A DNA stretch of 64,000 nucleotides from Lachnospiraceae bacterium. GTDB taxonomy: Bacteria; Bacillota; Clostridia; Oscillospirales; Ruminococcaceae. Shown piece after piece: positions 47,209-56,123 of this stretch; the stretch's first letter is position 1, and the number at the start of each line of letters is the position of its first letter. Below the pieces are notes generated by a model that did not search any database, was not told the origin of the DNA, and saw nothing but the letters and a program-made list of their open reading frames with translations. The stretch spans positions 1 through 64,000 of the forward strand of contig JAMPFE010000007.1 in assembly GCA_023664705.1 (NCBI GenBank), given 5' to 3'. The translations under genes were made by a program, and so were the position numbers.

Positions 47209-47352
47209 AACAAAAACTTCCTTTCGTCGTTGGGTATATCCCAAAAATTACCTGTGTTCAATATAACTATAACACAAACGCTCCCGCTTTGTCAAGAGGA
47301 TTTTTGACGAATTTGGGAGCGGCGCGGAGCGATTATCGGTACAAAACGCCGA

Positions 47353-47589
47353 TTATTCCGCGATAAACCGCTTGATTTCGTCGAGGAAATCGTCCGCCTT
47401 TTTGCTGTCGTCGTGGATTATCAGCGTAAGCGCCTTTGTCAGGTCGAGGCTGAATATGCCCATTATCGACTTCGCGTCCACAGCGTATCTTCCCGAGAGG
47501 AGGTCGACGTCGAAAACGCATCTGTTCACCTGCGCCACAAACTCCTTAACATCATCGATCGAATTCAGCATTACCTTGCTTTCCTTCAT
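47353..47589 (-). CDS. HPr-like protein lacking the phospho-histidine (copy 2)
   Basis: This paralogue of the neighbouring HPr-like protein shares SIDDVKEFVAQVNRCVFDVD, SGRYAVDAKSIMGIFSLDL and the acidic C-terminal helix FLDEIKRFIAE. It also has no histidine at the position of HPr His15, while the Ser46-equivalent in KSIMG is kept. The start MKESKVML follows AAGGCGG with 7-base spacing; 30 upstream codons in frame are not supported. The tandem arrangement indicates a local duplication. No other phosphotransferase gene is in the window. Confidence 0.85.
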   Translation of the reverse strand: MKESKVMLNSIDDVKEFVAQVNRCVFDVDLLSGRYAVDAKSIMGIFSLDLTKALTLIIHDDSKKADDFLDEIKRFIAE

Positions 47590-47686
47590 AAAATCGCCGC
47601 CTTTCTTTATATATGTATACGGGGCGGGCCTTTTGCTCCCCCTGTAAAATAATATAACAATAAACTCAAAAATAGTCAATAGCTTA

Positions 47687-47715
47687 TTGCAAAATTCGTA
47701 AGATTAAAGTATAAT
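47687..47715 (+). promoter_or_regulatory. mtaB promoter
   Basis: TTGCAA, 17 bases and TATAAT, about 90 bases before mtaB, divergent from the HPr-like genes. Confidence 0.8.
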
Positions 47716-47806
47716 ATAATAGTAGGGGAAAAATAGTTTGGTGATTTTGCACAGATTTTAGATGAAACTTTTTGGCAATGTGCCGAGCAAATAAGAGGTG
47801 ATAATT

Positions 47807-49090
47807 TTGACTTTTAAGATAATAACGCTCGGCTGCAAGCTGAACAGCTGCGAGAGCGCGGCGATAGCCGAGGGCTTTCTCGCGGACGGCTTCGGGCGCG
47901 CTCCCGAGGGCGAAGGCGCGGATGTTTATATAATCAACTCCTGCGCGGTAACGGGGACGGCGGTCGCGAAGGTCCGTCACGAGCTGTCCAAATGCAGGCG
48001 CGAGGCTTCCGAGGGGGTGGTCGTGCTTTGCGGGTGCTATCCGCAGAGCTTCCCCGAGGAGGCGGCGCTGAGCTCGGGCGCGGATATCGTCGTCGGCAAC
48101 GCGGGCAAGGGAAAGCTTGCCGAGACCGTAAGGGCGTTTATGCGCGACAGGGTGAAGACGGTCAAGATAACGCCGCTCGGGCGCGTATTCGACGAGAGCT
48201 GCGCCGCGCCCGACGAGGACAGAACGCGCGCGTTTATAAAGGCGGAGGACGGCTGCGACAGGTTCTGCTCCTATTGCATAATCCCGACGGCGAGGGGGCG
48301 GGTGCGCTCGCTCGCGCCCGAAAAAATAGCGGCGCAGGCTGCGCAGTGCGTCGGACACGGGCACAAGGAGATAGTGCTTACGGGGATAAATCTCGGCTGC
48401 TACGGGCAGGAGCTCGGGCTTACGCTGGCGGACGCGGTGAGAGCCGTTGAACGGTCGGGCGTTCCGCGTATACGTTTGAGCTCCCTCGAGCCCGAAATGC
48501 TCACCGACGGGGAGATAGCCAAGCTGAAAGCGGTCGGAACGCTCTGCCCGCACTTCCATTTGTCGCTGCAGTCGGGCAGCGATACGGTGCTGAAGCGCAT
48601 GAACCGAAAATACGATACGGCGGCTTACCGTCACGTTGCGGACAAGCTCCGCGAGGCGTTCCCGACTTGCTCGATAACGACGGACGTCATCGTGGGCTTC
48701 CCCGAGGAAACGGACGAGGAATTTTTGCAGACCGTCGATTTCGTGCGGGAGATAGGCTTCGCCAAGGTGCACGTGTTCCCGTATTCCATGCGCAAGGGAA
48801 CGGTCGCGGCGGTCATGAAGCAGGTGCCGCCCCCCGTGCGCGCCGACCGCGCGAAAATGCTGACCGCCGCCGCAAAGGAAACGGAGCTGAAATTCTGCGA
48901 CAAGCAGCGCGGCACAGTGCAGACCGTGCTTATCGAAAAGCCGCAGTCGGCGCAGTATTCGCACGGCTTCACCGAGAACTACACGCCCGTAAGGCTTTAC
49001 GGCGCGGAGCTCGCGCGGCATACGCTCGTGCGCGCGGAGCTCTTCGCGAGCCGCGACGGGTATTGCCTCGGGAGGGTGTTCGGAGGTTAA
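47807..49090 (+). CDS. mtaB: tRNA threonylcarbamoyladenosine methylthiotransferase MtaB
   Basis: This radical-SAM methylthiotransferase adds a methylthio group to t6A37 of tRNA. The N-terminal UPF0004 domain has TLGCKLNSCESAAIAEGF with cluster cysteines at CK, NSC and VLCGCY. The radical-SAM motif is CDRFCSYCIIPTARG (about 148-162), and a C-terminal TRAM-like region follows. TLGCKxNxxES and the length favour MtaB over MiaB. The start is a TTG six bases after GAGGTG; the GTG inside that site gives three extra residues and is less likely. PurL follows after 80 bases. Confidence 0.93.
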   Translation: MTFKIITLGCKLNSCESAAIAEGFLADGFGRAPEGEGADVYIINSCAVTGTAVAKVRHELSKCRREASEGVVVLCGCYPQSFPEEAALSSGADIVVGNAGKGKLAETVRAFMRDRVKTVKITPLGRVFDESCAAPDEDRTRAFIKAEDGCDRFCSYCIIPTARGRVRSLAPEKIAAQAAQCVGHGHKEIVLTGINLGCYGQELGLTLADAVRAVERSGVPRIRLSSLEPEMLTDGEIAKLKAVGTLCPHFHLSLQSGSDTVLKRMNRKYDTAAYRHVADKLREAFPTCSITTDVIVGFPEETDEEFLQTVDFVREIGFAKVHVFPYSMRKGTVAAVMKQVPPPVRADRAKMLTAAAKETELKFCDKQRGTVQTVLIEKPQSAQYSHGFTENYTPVRLYGAELARHTLVRAELFASRDGYCLGRVFGG

Positions 49091-49172
49091 AAACGCCTGC
49101 GATTCGTTTATTTACCTATAACGTATGGCAGTTTATATATAATAATGAAGAACCAAAGAGGAGGACTTTAAA

Positions 49173-52100
49173 ATGGTTTATCGTATTTATGTGGAAAAGA
49201 AGAGGCTCTACGCCGTGGACGGCGCGGCAGTGCTGGAGGACCTGACGGTCGCGCTGGGAATGAAGTCGGTGGAGGGCGTGCGCGTTATCAACCGCTACGA
49301 CGTTGAGGGGCTTTCGGAGGAGAATTTCAAAAAAGCCGTGCCGACGGTTTTCTCCGAGCCGCCCGTCGACGAGACGTTTGACGAGCTCCCCGCGCTCGGC
49401 GAAAACGAGCGTATGTTCGCTGTGGAGTTTCTGCCCGGGCAGTTCGACCAGAGAGCCGATTCCGCGGCGCAGTGCATACAGATGCTCTGCAAGGGCGACC
49501 GCCCCGACGTGAAGTACGCGAAAATATACATATTAAAGGGCAATATCACCGACGAGGAGTTCGCGCGTATAAAGCACTACCTTATTAACGCCGTGGAGGC
49601 GCGCGAGTGCGGCTTCGAGAAAAAGGACACGCTCAAGGTCGAGTATTCGATACCGACCGAGGTTGAGACGCTGAACGGCTTTATCGAGAAATCCGACGCG
49701 GAGCTTGCCGAGTTTGTCACAAAATACGGTCTCGCAATGGACAACGACGACATCAAGTTCTGCCAAGACTATTTCAAGAGCGAGCGCCGCGACCCGACCA
49801 TCACCGAGATACGCATGATAGACACCTACTGGAGCGACCACTGCCGACACACCACGTTCGGCACTATCATCGACAACGCGAACATCAAGCCCGAATACAT
49901 TGCCAAAACCTACGCCGAGTACAAAGCCGACCGCGAGGAGCTCGGGCGCGGAAATAAGCCGATATGCCTTATGGACATCGCTACTCTGGCGGCGAAAAAG
50001 CTCAAAAAGGATGGGCTTCTGCCCGACCTCGACGAGAGCGAGGAGATAAACGCCTGCTCGGTCAAGATAACCGTCGACGTCGACGGCAAGGACGAGCAGT
50101 GGCTGCTGATGTTCAAAAACGAGACGCACAACCACCCCACCGAGATAGAGCCTTTCGGCGGCGCGGCAACGTGCCTCGGCGGCGCTATCCGCGACCCGCT
50201 TTCGGGGCGCTCCTACGTTTATCAGGCAATGCGCGTAACGGGCGCGTCCGACCCGTTGCTCCCCGTTGAGAAAACCCTTGCGGGCAAGCTCCCGCCGCGC
50301 AAAATAACCACAACGGCAGCCGCGGGTTATTCGTCCTACGGCAACCAGATAGGCTTAGCGACGGGTCATGTTGCCGAAATTTACCATTCGGGCTATATGG
50401 CAAAGCGCATGGAGATAGGCGCGGTAGTCGGCGCTGCTCCCGTTGAGAACGTCCGCCGCGAGCGCCCCGCCCCCGGGGACGTTATAATCCTCCTCGGCGG
50501 CAGAACGGGGCGCGACGGCTGCGGCGGCGCTACGGGCTCCTCCAAGGCTCATTCCGTGCAGTCGCTTGACAGCTGCGGCGCGGAGGTGCAAAAGGGCAAC
50601 GCCCCCGAGGAGCGCAAGCTGCAAAGGCTCTTCCGCGACCCCGAGGCGACCCGCCTTATCAAGCGCTGTAACGACTTCGGCGCGGGCGGCGTTTCCGTCG
50701 CTATCGGAGAGCTTGCCGACGGGCTGGAAATTGACCTCAACGCCGTTCCCAAGAAGTACGACGGTCTGGACGGCACGGAGCTCGCCATCTCCGAGAGCCA
50801 AGAGCGAATGGCAGTCGTCGTCGCTCCCGAGGACGTTGACAAATTCCGCGCGCTGGCTTCCAAGGAAAATCTGGAGAGCACGCCCGTTGCCGTCGTAAAG
50901 GCGGAGCCGCGTCTTAAAATGAACTGGAACGGCAAAACTATCGTCGACGTTTCGCGCGAGTTTCTCAACTCCAACGGCGCGGAAAAGCACACAAGCGTTG
51001 CCGTGCCCGAAGTGAACGTCCGCTATTCCACGGGCAGAAGAAACGTCCCCGAGGACTGGGAAAAGCTCGTTACCGACCTCAACGTCTGCTCGCAGAGGGG
51101 CTTGGTGCAGCGCTTCGACAGCACTATCGGCGCGGGTACCGTCCTGATGCCGTTCTCGGGGCGCACCCAGCAGACCCCCGTGCAGGCTATGGCGGCGAAG
51201 CTCCCCGTCCTCGGCGGCAGCACAACGACCGCCTCGATAATGGGCTGGGGCTTCAACCCCGCCGTTTCCGAGCAGTCCCCCTACCACGGTGCGGTCTGCG
51301 CGGTCGTTGAGAGCATCGCCAAGGTCGTCGCGGCGGGCGGCGCCTACGAGAAATGTTGGCTGACGTTCCAGGAGTACTTCGAGCGCACACAGGGCAAGCC
51401 CGAGCGCTGGGGAAAGCCTTTCTCGGCGCTGCTCGGCGCATACCGCGCGCAGCTTGAAATGGGCTGCGGCGCTATCGGCGGCAAGGACAGCATGAGCGGA
51501 ACGTTCGAGCATATCGACGTGCCGCCGACGCTCGTTTCCTTTGCCGTATCCACCGCAAAGACCGACAACATCATCTCCGCGGAGTTCAAGTGCCCGTACA
51601 GCAAAATCGGCTATATCGCGCCGAAATACGACGAAAACGGCTTGCCCGATTTCGGCAGCGTCAAGAGCGTTTTCAAGACCGTTGAAAAGCTCATCGCGGA
51701 CAAAAAGGCTATTTCCGTGTGGAGCGTCGCAAACGGCGGCTTGGCTGAGGGCGTGTTCAAGATGTCTCTCGGCAACCGCGTCGGCGCAAAGCTCGACGCT
51801 CTCTCCGACGAAGAGCTTTTCACGCCCGTCTACGGCGCGTTCATTTTGGAACTTGAGGGGGATTGTAACGACGTCCGCATTATCGGCGAGACTATCCCCG
51901 AATACGAGATTATCTGCGGCGATACCAAGCTCGATATTGCCGAGCTCGAAAAGAAGTGGGATAACGTTCTCGAGCCCGTATTCAAGCAGAAAACGAGCTT
52001 CAAGCCCGCCCCCGAAAAGGTGGCGTATACGGGCGGTTGTGAGCTTTTGCTGAACCACACCTCCCCGAAGATAGCCAAGCCGCGCGTGCTTATCCCCGTG

Positions 52101-52874
52101 TTCCCGGGCACCAACTGCGAGTACGACACGGCGCGCGCTTTCGAGAAATACGGCGCCGAATGCAAAATTTTCGTCATCAAAAATCTTTCGGCAGCCGACA
52201 TTGAGGAGAGCGTAAACGCGTTCGCAAGGCTTATCGAGCAGACTCAAATAATCGCGCTCCCGGGCGGCTTCAGCGGCGGCGACGAGCCCGAGGGCTCCGC
52301 GAAGTTCATCAACGCGTTTTTCCGCAACCCCAAGATAACCGAGGAAGTGGAAAATATGCTCCACAAGCGCGACGGTCTGATGATAGGCATCTGCAACGGC
52401 TTCCAAGCGCTGATAAAGCTCGGGCTGGTGCCGTTCGGGCATATCGTGCCGCTCACCGCGGAGAGCCCCACGCTCACCTACAATGAAATAGGGAGACACC
52501 AGTCGCAGCTCGTCTACACCAAGATATGCACGGACAAGTCCCCGTGGCTCGCGAACTGCAAGGTCGGCGACGTTCACGCGATACCCATTTCCCACGGCGA
52601 GGGGCGCTTTGCCGCGAGCGGCGAGATCCTCCGCAGGCTCATCGACAACGGGCAGGTGCTCACGCAGTACGTCGACCTCAAGGGCAGCCCCACCATGGAC
52701 GCGATGTTCAACCCGAACGGCTCCATGTGCGCGGTCGAGGGCATAATCTCCCCCGACGGGCGCGTTCTCGGAAAAATGGGTCACACCGAGCGCCTTACCG
52801 AAAGCGTCGCCAAAAACGTCGACGGCAACAAGGAGCAGCTCCTCTTCAAGAGCGGCGTGGAATATTTCGCTTAA
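49173..52874 (+). CDS. purL: Phosphoribosylformylglycinamidine synthase, single-chain PurL
   Basis: This enzyme catalyses the fourth step of purine synthesis, FGAR to FGAM, using glutamine. It is the large form (1233 aa) that fuses PurS-like, PurL and PurQ parts. The catalytic core has WSDHCRHTTFGTIID, FKNETHNHPTEIEPFGGAAT and GRTGRDGCGGATGSS. A second half contains GGKDSMSGTFEHIDVPPTL. The C-terminal glutaminase begins VFPGTNCEYDTARAFEKYG, with LPGGFSGGDEP and the nucleophile Cys (about 1074) in GICNGFQALIKLG. The start ATG follows AGAGGAGGA. No other pur gene or purine riboswitch is adjacent. Confidence 0.97.
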   Translation: MVYRIYVEKKRLYAVDGAAVLEDLTVALGMKSVEGVRVINRYDVEGLSEENFKKAVPTVFSEPPVDETFDELPALGENERMFAVEFLPGQFDQRADSAAQCIQMLCKGDRPDVKYAKIYILKGNITDEEFARIKHYLINAVEARECGFEKKDTLKVEYSIPTEVETLNGFIEKSDAELAEFVTKYGLAMDNDDIKFCQDYFKSERRDPTITEIRMIDTYWSDHCRHTTFGTIIDNANIKPEYIAKTYAEYKADREELGRGNKPICLMDIATLAAKKLKKDGLLPDLDESEEINACSVKITVDVDGKDEQWLLMFKNETHNHPTEIEPFGGAATCLGGAIRDPLSGRSYVYQAMRVTGASDPLLPVEKTLAGKLPPRKITTTAAAGYSSYGNQIGLATGHVAEIYHSGYMAKRMEIGAVVGAAPVENVRRERPAPGDVIILLGGRTGRDGCGGATGSSKAHSVQSLDSCGAEVQKGNAPEERKLQRLFRDPEATRLIKRCNDFGAGGVSVAIGELADGLEIDLNAVPKKYDGLDGTELAISESQERMAVVVAPEDVDKFRALASKENLESTPVAVVKAEPRLKMNWNGKTIVDVSREFLNSNGAEKHTSVAVPEVNVRYSTGRRNVPEDWEKLVTDLNVCSQRGLVQRFDSTIGAGTVLMPFSGRTQQTPVQAMAAKLPVLGGSTTTASIMGWGFNPAVSEQSPYHGAVCAVVESIAKVVAAGGAYEKCWLTFQEYFERTQGKPERWGKPFSALLGAYRAQLEMGCGAIGGKDSMSGTFEHIDVPPTLVSFAVSTAKTDNIISAEFKCPYSKIGYIAPKYDENGLPDFGSVKSVFKTVEKLIADKKAISVWSVANGGLAEGVFKMSLGNRVGAKLDALSDEELFTPVYGAFILELEGDCNDVRIIGETIPEYEIICGDTKLDIAELEKKWDNVLEPVFKQKTSFKPAPEKVAYTGGCELLLNHTSPKIAKPRVLIPVFPGTNCEYDTARAFEKYGAECKIFVIKNLSAADIEESVNAFARLIEQTQIIALPGGFSGGDEPEGSAKFINAFFRNPKITEEVENMLHKRDGLMIGICNGFQALIKLGLVPFGHIVPLTAESPTLTYNEIGRHQSQLVYTKICTDKSPWLANCKVGDVHAIPISHGEGRFAASGEILRRLIDNGQVLTQYVDLKGSPTMDAMFNPNGSMCAVEGIISPDGRVLGKMGHTERLTESVAKNVDGNKEQLLFKSGVEYFA

Positions 52875-52887
52875 CATAATAAAAGTC

Positions 52888-52921
52888 AAAAGTCCCATTT
52901 CGTTTGGAATGGGACTTTTTG
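52888..52921 (+). terminator. Terminator after purL
   Basis: AAAAGTCCCATT and AATGGGACTTTTT form a 12-bp stem with an 8-base loop and a T-rich tail, 14 bases after the stop. Confidence 0.9.
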
Positions 52922-52926
52922 GGTTT

Positions 52927-52971
52927 CCAAAGGGCGAAGCCCTTTGGGGCGGGGCTGGGGCGCCCAGCCCC
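52927..52971. repeat. Double perfect hairpin element
   Basis: CCAAAGGGC-GAA-GCCCTTTGG (52927-52947) is followed three bases later by GGGGCTGGG-GCG-CCCAGCCCC (52951-52971). Both have perfect 9-bp stems and 3-base loops, with no T-run. This looks like a unit of a dispersed intergenic repeat; only one copy is in the window. Confidence 0.7.
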
Positions 52972-53047
52972 ACACACCTCTCCCTCGGAGAAAGTTTTAT
53001 AAAACGGGAAAAAATACATTTTATGGTAAAAATAACTAATTTTCTAC

Positions 53048-53076
53048 TTGAAATTTCAAAACTATTGTGCTATAAT
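53048..53076 (+). promoter_or_regulatory. Promoter of the GGDEF/EAL gene
   Basis: TTGAAA, 17 bases and TATAAT with a TGC extension, about 45 bases before the start codon. Confidence 0.88.
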
Positions 53077-53120
53077 TATAGTTAAGAACGATTTCGGTAT
53101 GCAGCGCGGAGGGCTTTTTT

Positions 53121-54824
53121 ATGTGTGACACTTCCCTTAAAGAATTTTCCAAGGCAATGATAGATTTTGTTTCGAGCACGGAACGGCTCGCCCCCGTGGA
53201 GGCCGCCCCCGACTCAAAGCGCGCCGTCGACAGGATATGCGGGCTGCTCGGGATAGCCAAGCTGGAGCTGTCGTATAAGATACCCGACAACGCCAACAGG
53301 CTTTTCCTGAGCGATAAAACGACCACGATATTCCTCCGCGATAATTGGGACGAAAGCCGCCCGTTCACTATCGTAAAGCGCCACGAGGACAACTGCGTCT
53401 TTACCTTCTCGATCTATCCGCATAAGGACGGCAAGCCTTGGGACGACGAGGACAAGAGCAGGATAAGCACCTTTATCTCGCAGGTCTATCTTGTAAACGA
53501 CCGCGCCCGCATTGCCGAGACCGCCGAAAAGTATTCCGTAATGGACAACGAAATGGAGCTCTACAACCTCCGCTACCTTATGAAAACCATGGGCATGCTG
53601 TTCGCAAAGCGGGAGATATTCGATTACTGCGCGTGCCGCTTCAATATAGCGGGCTTGGCGATAATAAACTCCAAGATAGGCAGAAGCGGCGGCACCGAGA
53701 TGATGAAGAGGTACATTTACGGGCTGCGCGACCTTATCGGCGCGGACGGCTTTATAAGCAGGCTCGGCGGCGACAATTTCATCTCGCTGTTCAGAAAGAG
53801 CAAAACGGACGCGGTCATACGCTATCTCTCGGGAGTGAAGCTCCGCACGGAATACCGCGGCATCGAGGAGCTTTTTATGTCGGCTCACGCGGGATATTAC
53901 TGCGTCGACGAGCGCTGCCGAGGACCCCACGAGATAATGGAGTCCATAATAACCGCGGAAATAGCCGCCAGAATGAACCCCAAGGCGTCCTACGCGATAT
54001 TCGACGACGAGCTGAAAAAGCGCGTCGAGGCGAAAAAGCAGCTCGAGGGGCTTTTCTACGACGCCATAGACAAGGAGGAGTTCCTTATCTACTATCAGCC
54101 CAAGGTCAACCTCCAAACCTACACCATAAGCGGCGCGGAGGCTCTCTGCCGCTGGCAGCACGACGGGCAGCTCATTCCGCCCATACGCTTTATCCCCATA
54201 CTGGAGCAGAGCCACAATATCTGCATACTCGATTTTTATATGCTGGAGCACGTCTGCCGCGATATGCGCAAATGGATGGACAGCGGAATGCCGCTTGTAA
54301 AGGTCTCGGTCAACCTGTCAAGAATGAACCTCGGCGACGAGCGGCTCGCGGAGCGCATAATGGAAACCGTTGACAGATACGGCGTGCCGCACGAGTATAT
54401 CGAGATAGAGCTCACGGAGACCACCACCGACGTGGATTTCAAGGAGCTGAAAAAGGTGGTATCGTCGCTGCACGGGCTCGGGATAAGCACCTCCGTGGAC
54501 GATTTCGGCGTCGGCTATTCGTCGCTGAACCTTATCCGCGACCTGCCTTGGAACGTTCTCAAAATAGACAAGAGCTTCCTGCCCGAGGAGACCGACGAAA
54601 ACAAAGAGGACAAGAAGATAATGCTCAAGCACGTCATCGAAATGGCGCAGGAGCTCGGACTGGAGTGCATCGTCGAGGGCGTTGAAAGCATAAATCAAGT
54701 AGAGCTTCTAAAGGGGTGCAGCTGCTTCAGAGCGCAGGGCTATCTGTTCGACAAGCCGCTTCCGACCAACGTTTTCGAGGAAAGGCTCCGCGACGGCGGA
54801 AAATATGTTCCCGAAAGCAATTAA
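53121..54824 (+). CDS. c-di-GMP phosphodiesterase with degenerate GGDEF and intact EAL domain
   Basis: This cytoplasmic c-di-GMP enzyme has an N-terminal region (1-150) without a recognised sensor domain. A GGDEF domain (about 150-300) has the active site changed to RLGGDNFISLF, so cyclase activity is unlikely. An EAL domain (about 310-560) keeps GAEALCRW, SVNLSRMNL, IELTETTTD, VDDFGVGYSSL, KIDKSF and EGVES, all needed for phosphodiesterase activity. It probably lowers c-di-GMP and so favours motility, which fits the flagellar and chemotaxis genes elsewhere in the window (inference). It starts at ATG after GGAGGG. No membrane segments. Confidence 0.93.
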   Translation: MCDTSLKEFSKAMIDFVSSTERLAPVEAAPDSKRAVDRICGLLGIAKLELSYKIPDNANRLFLSDKTTTIFLRDNWDESRPFTIVKRHEDNCVFTFSIYPHKDGKPWDDEDKSRISTFISQVYLVNDRARIAETAEKYSVMDNEMELYNLRYLMKTMGMLFAKREIFDYCACRFNIAGLAIINSKIGRSGGTEMMKRYIYGLRDLIGADGFISRLGGDNFISLFRKSKTDAVIRYLSGVKLRTEYRGIEELFMSAHAGYYCVDERCRGPHEIMESIITAEIAARMNPKASYAIFDDELKKRVEAKKQLEGLFYDAIDKEEFLIYYQPKVNLQTYTISGAEALCRWQHDGQLIPPIRFIPILEQSHNICILDFYMLEHVCRDMRKWMDSGMPLVKVSVNLSRMNLGDERLAERIMETVDRYGVPHEYIEIELTETTTDVDFKELKKVVSSLHGLGISTSVDDFGVGYSSLNLIRDLPWNVLKIDKSFLPEETDENKEDKKIMLKHVIEMAQELGLECIVEGVESINQVELLKGCSCFRAQGYLFDKPLPTNVFEERLRDGGKYVPESN

Positions 54825-54829
54825 ACAAA

Positions 54830-54857
54830 AACGACCCCCGCTCCCAAGAGCGGGGGT
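54830..54857. terminator. Bidirectional terminator (EAL gene / XRE regulator)
   Basis: CCCCCGCTC and GAGCGGGGG form a 9-bp perfect stem with a 4-base loop. The minus-strand tail TCGTTTTTG is the stronger one, so it mainly serves the XRE gene. Confidence 0.85.
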
Positions 54858-54865
54858 TAATATTG

Positions 54866-55225
54866 CTAAGCCCGAAAATCCTCCATTATCCGTCCGATTA
54901 TCTCATATTGCTCGGGTGATAAATTGTTTGTCGGTTTGTTTTGCGCGCGGAAAAGCGCTATCAGCCGCGATAAAATGTCCTTCTGCGCTTCGGTAAGCCC
55001 GAAAGTCGAAACGGCGGTTCTGTTTTCGTAGCCGAAAAGCTCGTCGAGCGACACGCGCAGCTGAAAAGCAAGGTCGACGGCAACGTCCAGCGTGGGCTTC
55101 ATAGCGCCCGATTCGTATTTGCTTATCGAGGTAATGCCGCGGTTTATTCTGCGCCCGAGCTCCGCCTGCGTTAAGCCCGCCGCAACGCGAAGTTTTCTCA
55201 ATCTTTCCCCAAAGTCCTCAAACAT
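54866..55225 (-). CDS. XRE-family transcriptional regulator
   Basis: This small DNA-binding protein has an N-terminal helix-turn-helix (about 5-62) with LRKLRVAAGLTQAELGRRIN and SISKYESGAMKPTLDVAVDL. A C-terminal helical part (about 75-119) probably mediates dimerisation. It is transcribed divergently from a PH-SHOCT membrane protein gene. A perfect 12-bp inverted repeat flanks the promoter between them, a natural operator for this protein. The start ATG follows AAGGAAGTG. Confidence 0.93.
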   Translation of the reverse strand: MFEDFGERLRKLRVAAGLTQAELGRRINRGITSISKYESGAMKPTLDVAVDLAFQLRVSLDELFGYENRTAVSTFGLTEAQKDILSRLIALFRAQNKPTNNLSPEQYEIIGRIMEDFRA

Positions 55226-55237
55226 TTTATCACTTCC

Positions 55238-55306
55238 TTTTATATCAATTTTACCAAAAAACTCTTGACAAATAATGAACTATATGCTATAATAATTGAT
55301 ATAAAA
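55238..55306. promoter_or_regulatory. Candidate XRE operator (split inverted repeat)
   Basis: TTTTATATCAAT (55238-55249) and its exact complement ATTGATATAAAA (55295-55306) bracket the plus-strand promoter core with 45 bp between them. One arm lies 12 bp before the XRE start, the other just after the opposite -10. Confidence 0.65.
55265..55293 (+). promoter_or_regulatory. Promoter of the PH-SHOCT gene
   Basis: TTGACA, 17 bases and TATAAT with a TGC extension. Close to perfect sigma-A consensus, it lies between the arms of the inverted repeat. Confidence 0.92.
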
Positions 55307-55354
55307 TGAAGTCGCAAAATATTTTTTTGCGTAAAAATAAAACGGGGGCAAATT

Positions 55355-55933
55355 ATGGACAACAATGAAACTATAATTATTACGGGTGCTACAAGAGATG
55401 AAAAAAGCGGTGCAAAGATAATTTTTCTAATTCTTTCCATTTTGTCCTTTATATATGCCTTAATAACGATTATATTCGGCGCCACAACCCATACCCATAT
55501 TGACCTTGTGCGTGGTTTTTTATTTCTTGCGGTTGGCGTGGTGTTTGTTTATTTTTATAAATACAAAAAACCACTATACGAAATTACTGTTACAAATAAG
55601 CGGATTATAGGAAAAACTCCGTCCGGAAAACAGGTTGAACTTCCGTTGAACTCAATATCTGCCGTGGCGAAAGCATCATCTAATACAATCGCGGTTTCAA
55701 CATCATCGGGGAGAATTGCGTTTAAGGGAATTGAAAATTCCGAACAGATATTCACCGAAATCAACAAGCTGCTTGCCGAGCGCCAAGAAACCCGCAGCAC
55801 ACCTACCGTAGTCAATCAACAGATAGCGCAAAGCGTCGCCGACGAGTTGAAAAAGTTCAAAGAGCTTTACGACAGCGGCGTTATCACCCAACAAGAGTTT
55901 GAAGAGAAAAAGCGGCAGCTTCTTGGCTTATAA
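55355..55933 (+). CDS. Membrane protein with PH-like and SHOCT domains
   Basis: The protein has two membrane segments (about 22-43 and 50-67), then a bacterial PH-like domain (about 70-140, YEITVTNKRIIGKTPSGKQV). It ends with a SHOCT motif (about 160-192, ELKKFKELYDSGVITQQEFE). SHOCT domains are thought to mediate oligomerisation. The function is unknown. Its codon use and base composition are more AT-rich than the neighbouring housekeeping genes, and it is under a strong promoter next to an XRE regulator, which suggests an acquired regulated module. It is likely cotranscribed with the zinc-ribbon gene that follows. Confidence 0.85.
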   Translation: MDNNETIIITGATRDEKSGAKIIFLILSILSFIYALITIIFGATTHTHIDLVRGFLFLAVGVVFVYFYKYKKPLYEITVTNKRIIGKTPSGKQVELPLNSISAVAKASSNTIAVSTSSGRIAFKGIENSEQIFTEINKLLAERQETRSTPTVVNQQIAQSVADELKKFKELYDSGVITQQEFEEKKRQLLGL

Positions 55934-55955
55934 ACGAAAGGAGGAAAATGATTAT

Positions 55956-56120
55956 ATGAAAACAAAACGCTGTCCTAATTGCCAAGCCAATGTTGCCGCG
56001 TTCAACGAAAAATGTCCATTGTGCGGCTTTGATTTGACCAAAGACTTTGAAACATATGCCGAACTACACCAAGAAAAGCTGAAACAGACGTTAAAGCCCT
56101 CCGATAAACAGGACAAATAA
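55956..56120 (+). CDS. Small zinc-ribbon protein
   Basis: This 54-residue protein has two CxxC knuckles, KRCPNCQANV and EKCPLCGFDL, 12 residues apart, which form a rubredoxin-like zinc ribbon. A short charged helix follows (TYAELHQEKLKQTLKPSDKQ). The start MKTKRCPNC comes after AAAGGAGG at about 12 bases; an ATG eight bases upstream is followed by a stop codon two codons later. It is 22 bases downstream of the PH-SHOCT gene. The role is unknown; such proteins often partner membrane stress or assembly factors. Confidence 0.8.
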   Translation: MKTKRCPNCQANVAAFNEKCPLCGFDLTKDFETYAELHQEKLKQTLKPSDKQDK

Positions 56121-56123
56121 AAC

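Noticed and set aside
50355..52973. An 872-codon open frame on the minus strand opposite purL
   Set aside because: The frame is open only because of codon bias in purL. Its translation has no domain, and purL is complete and conserved on the plus strand.
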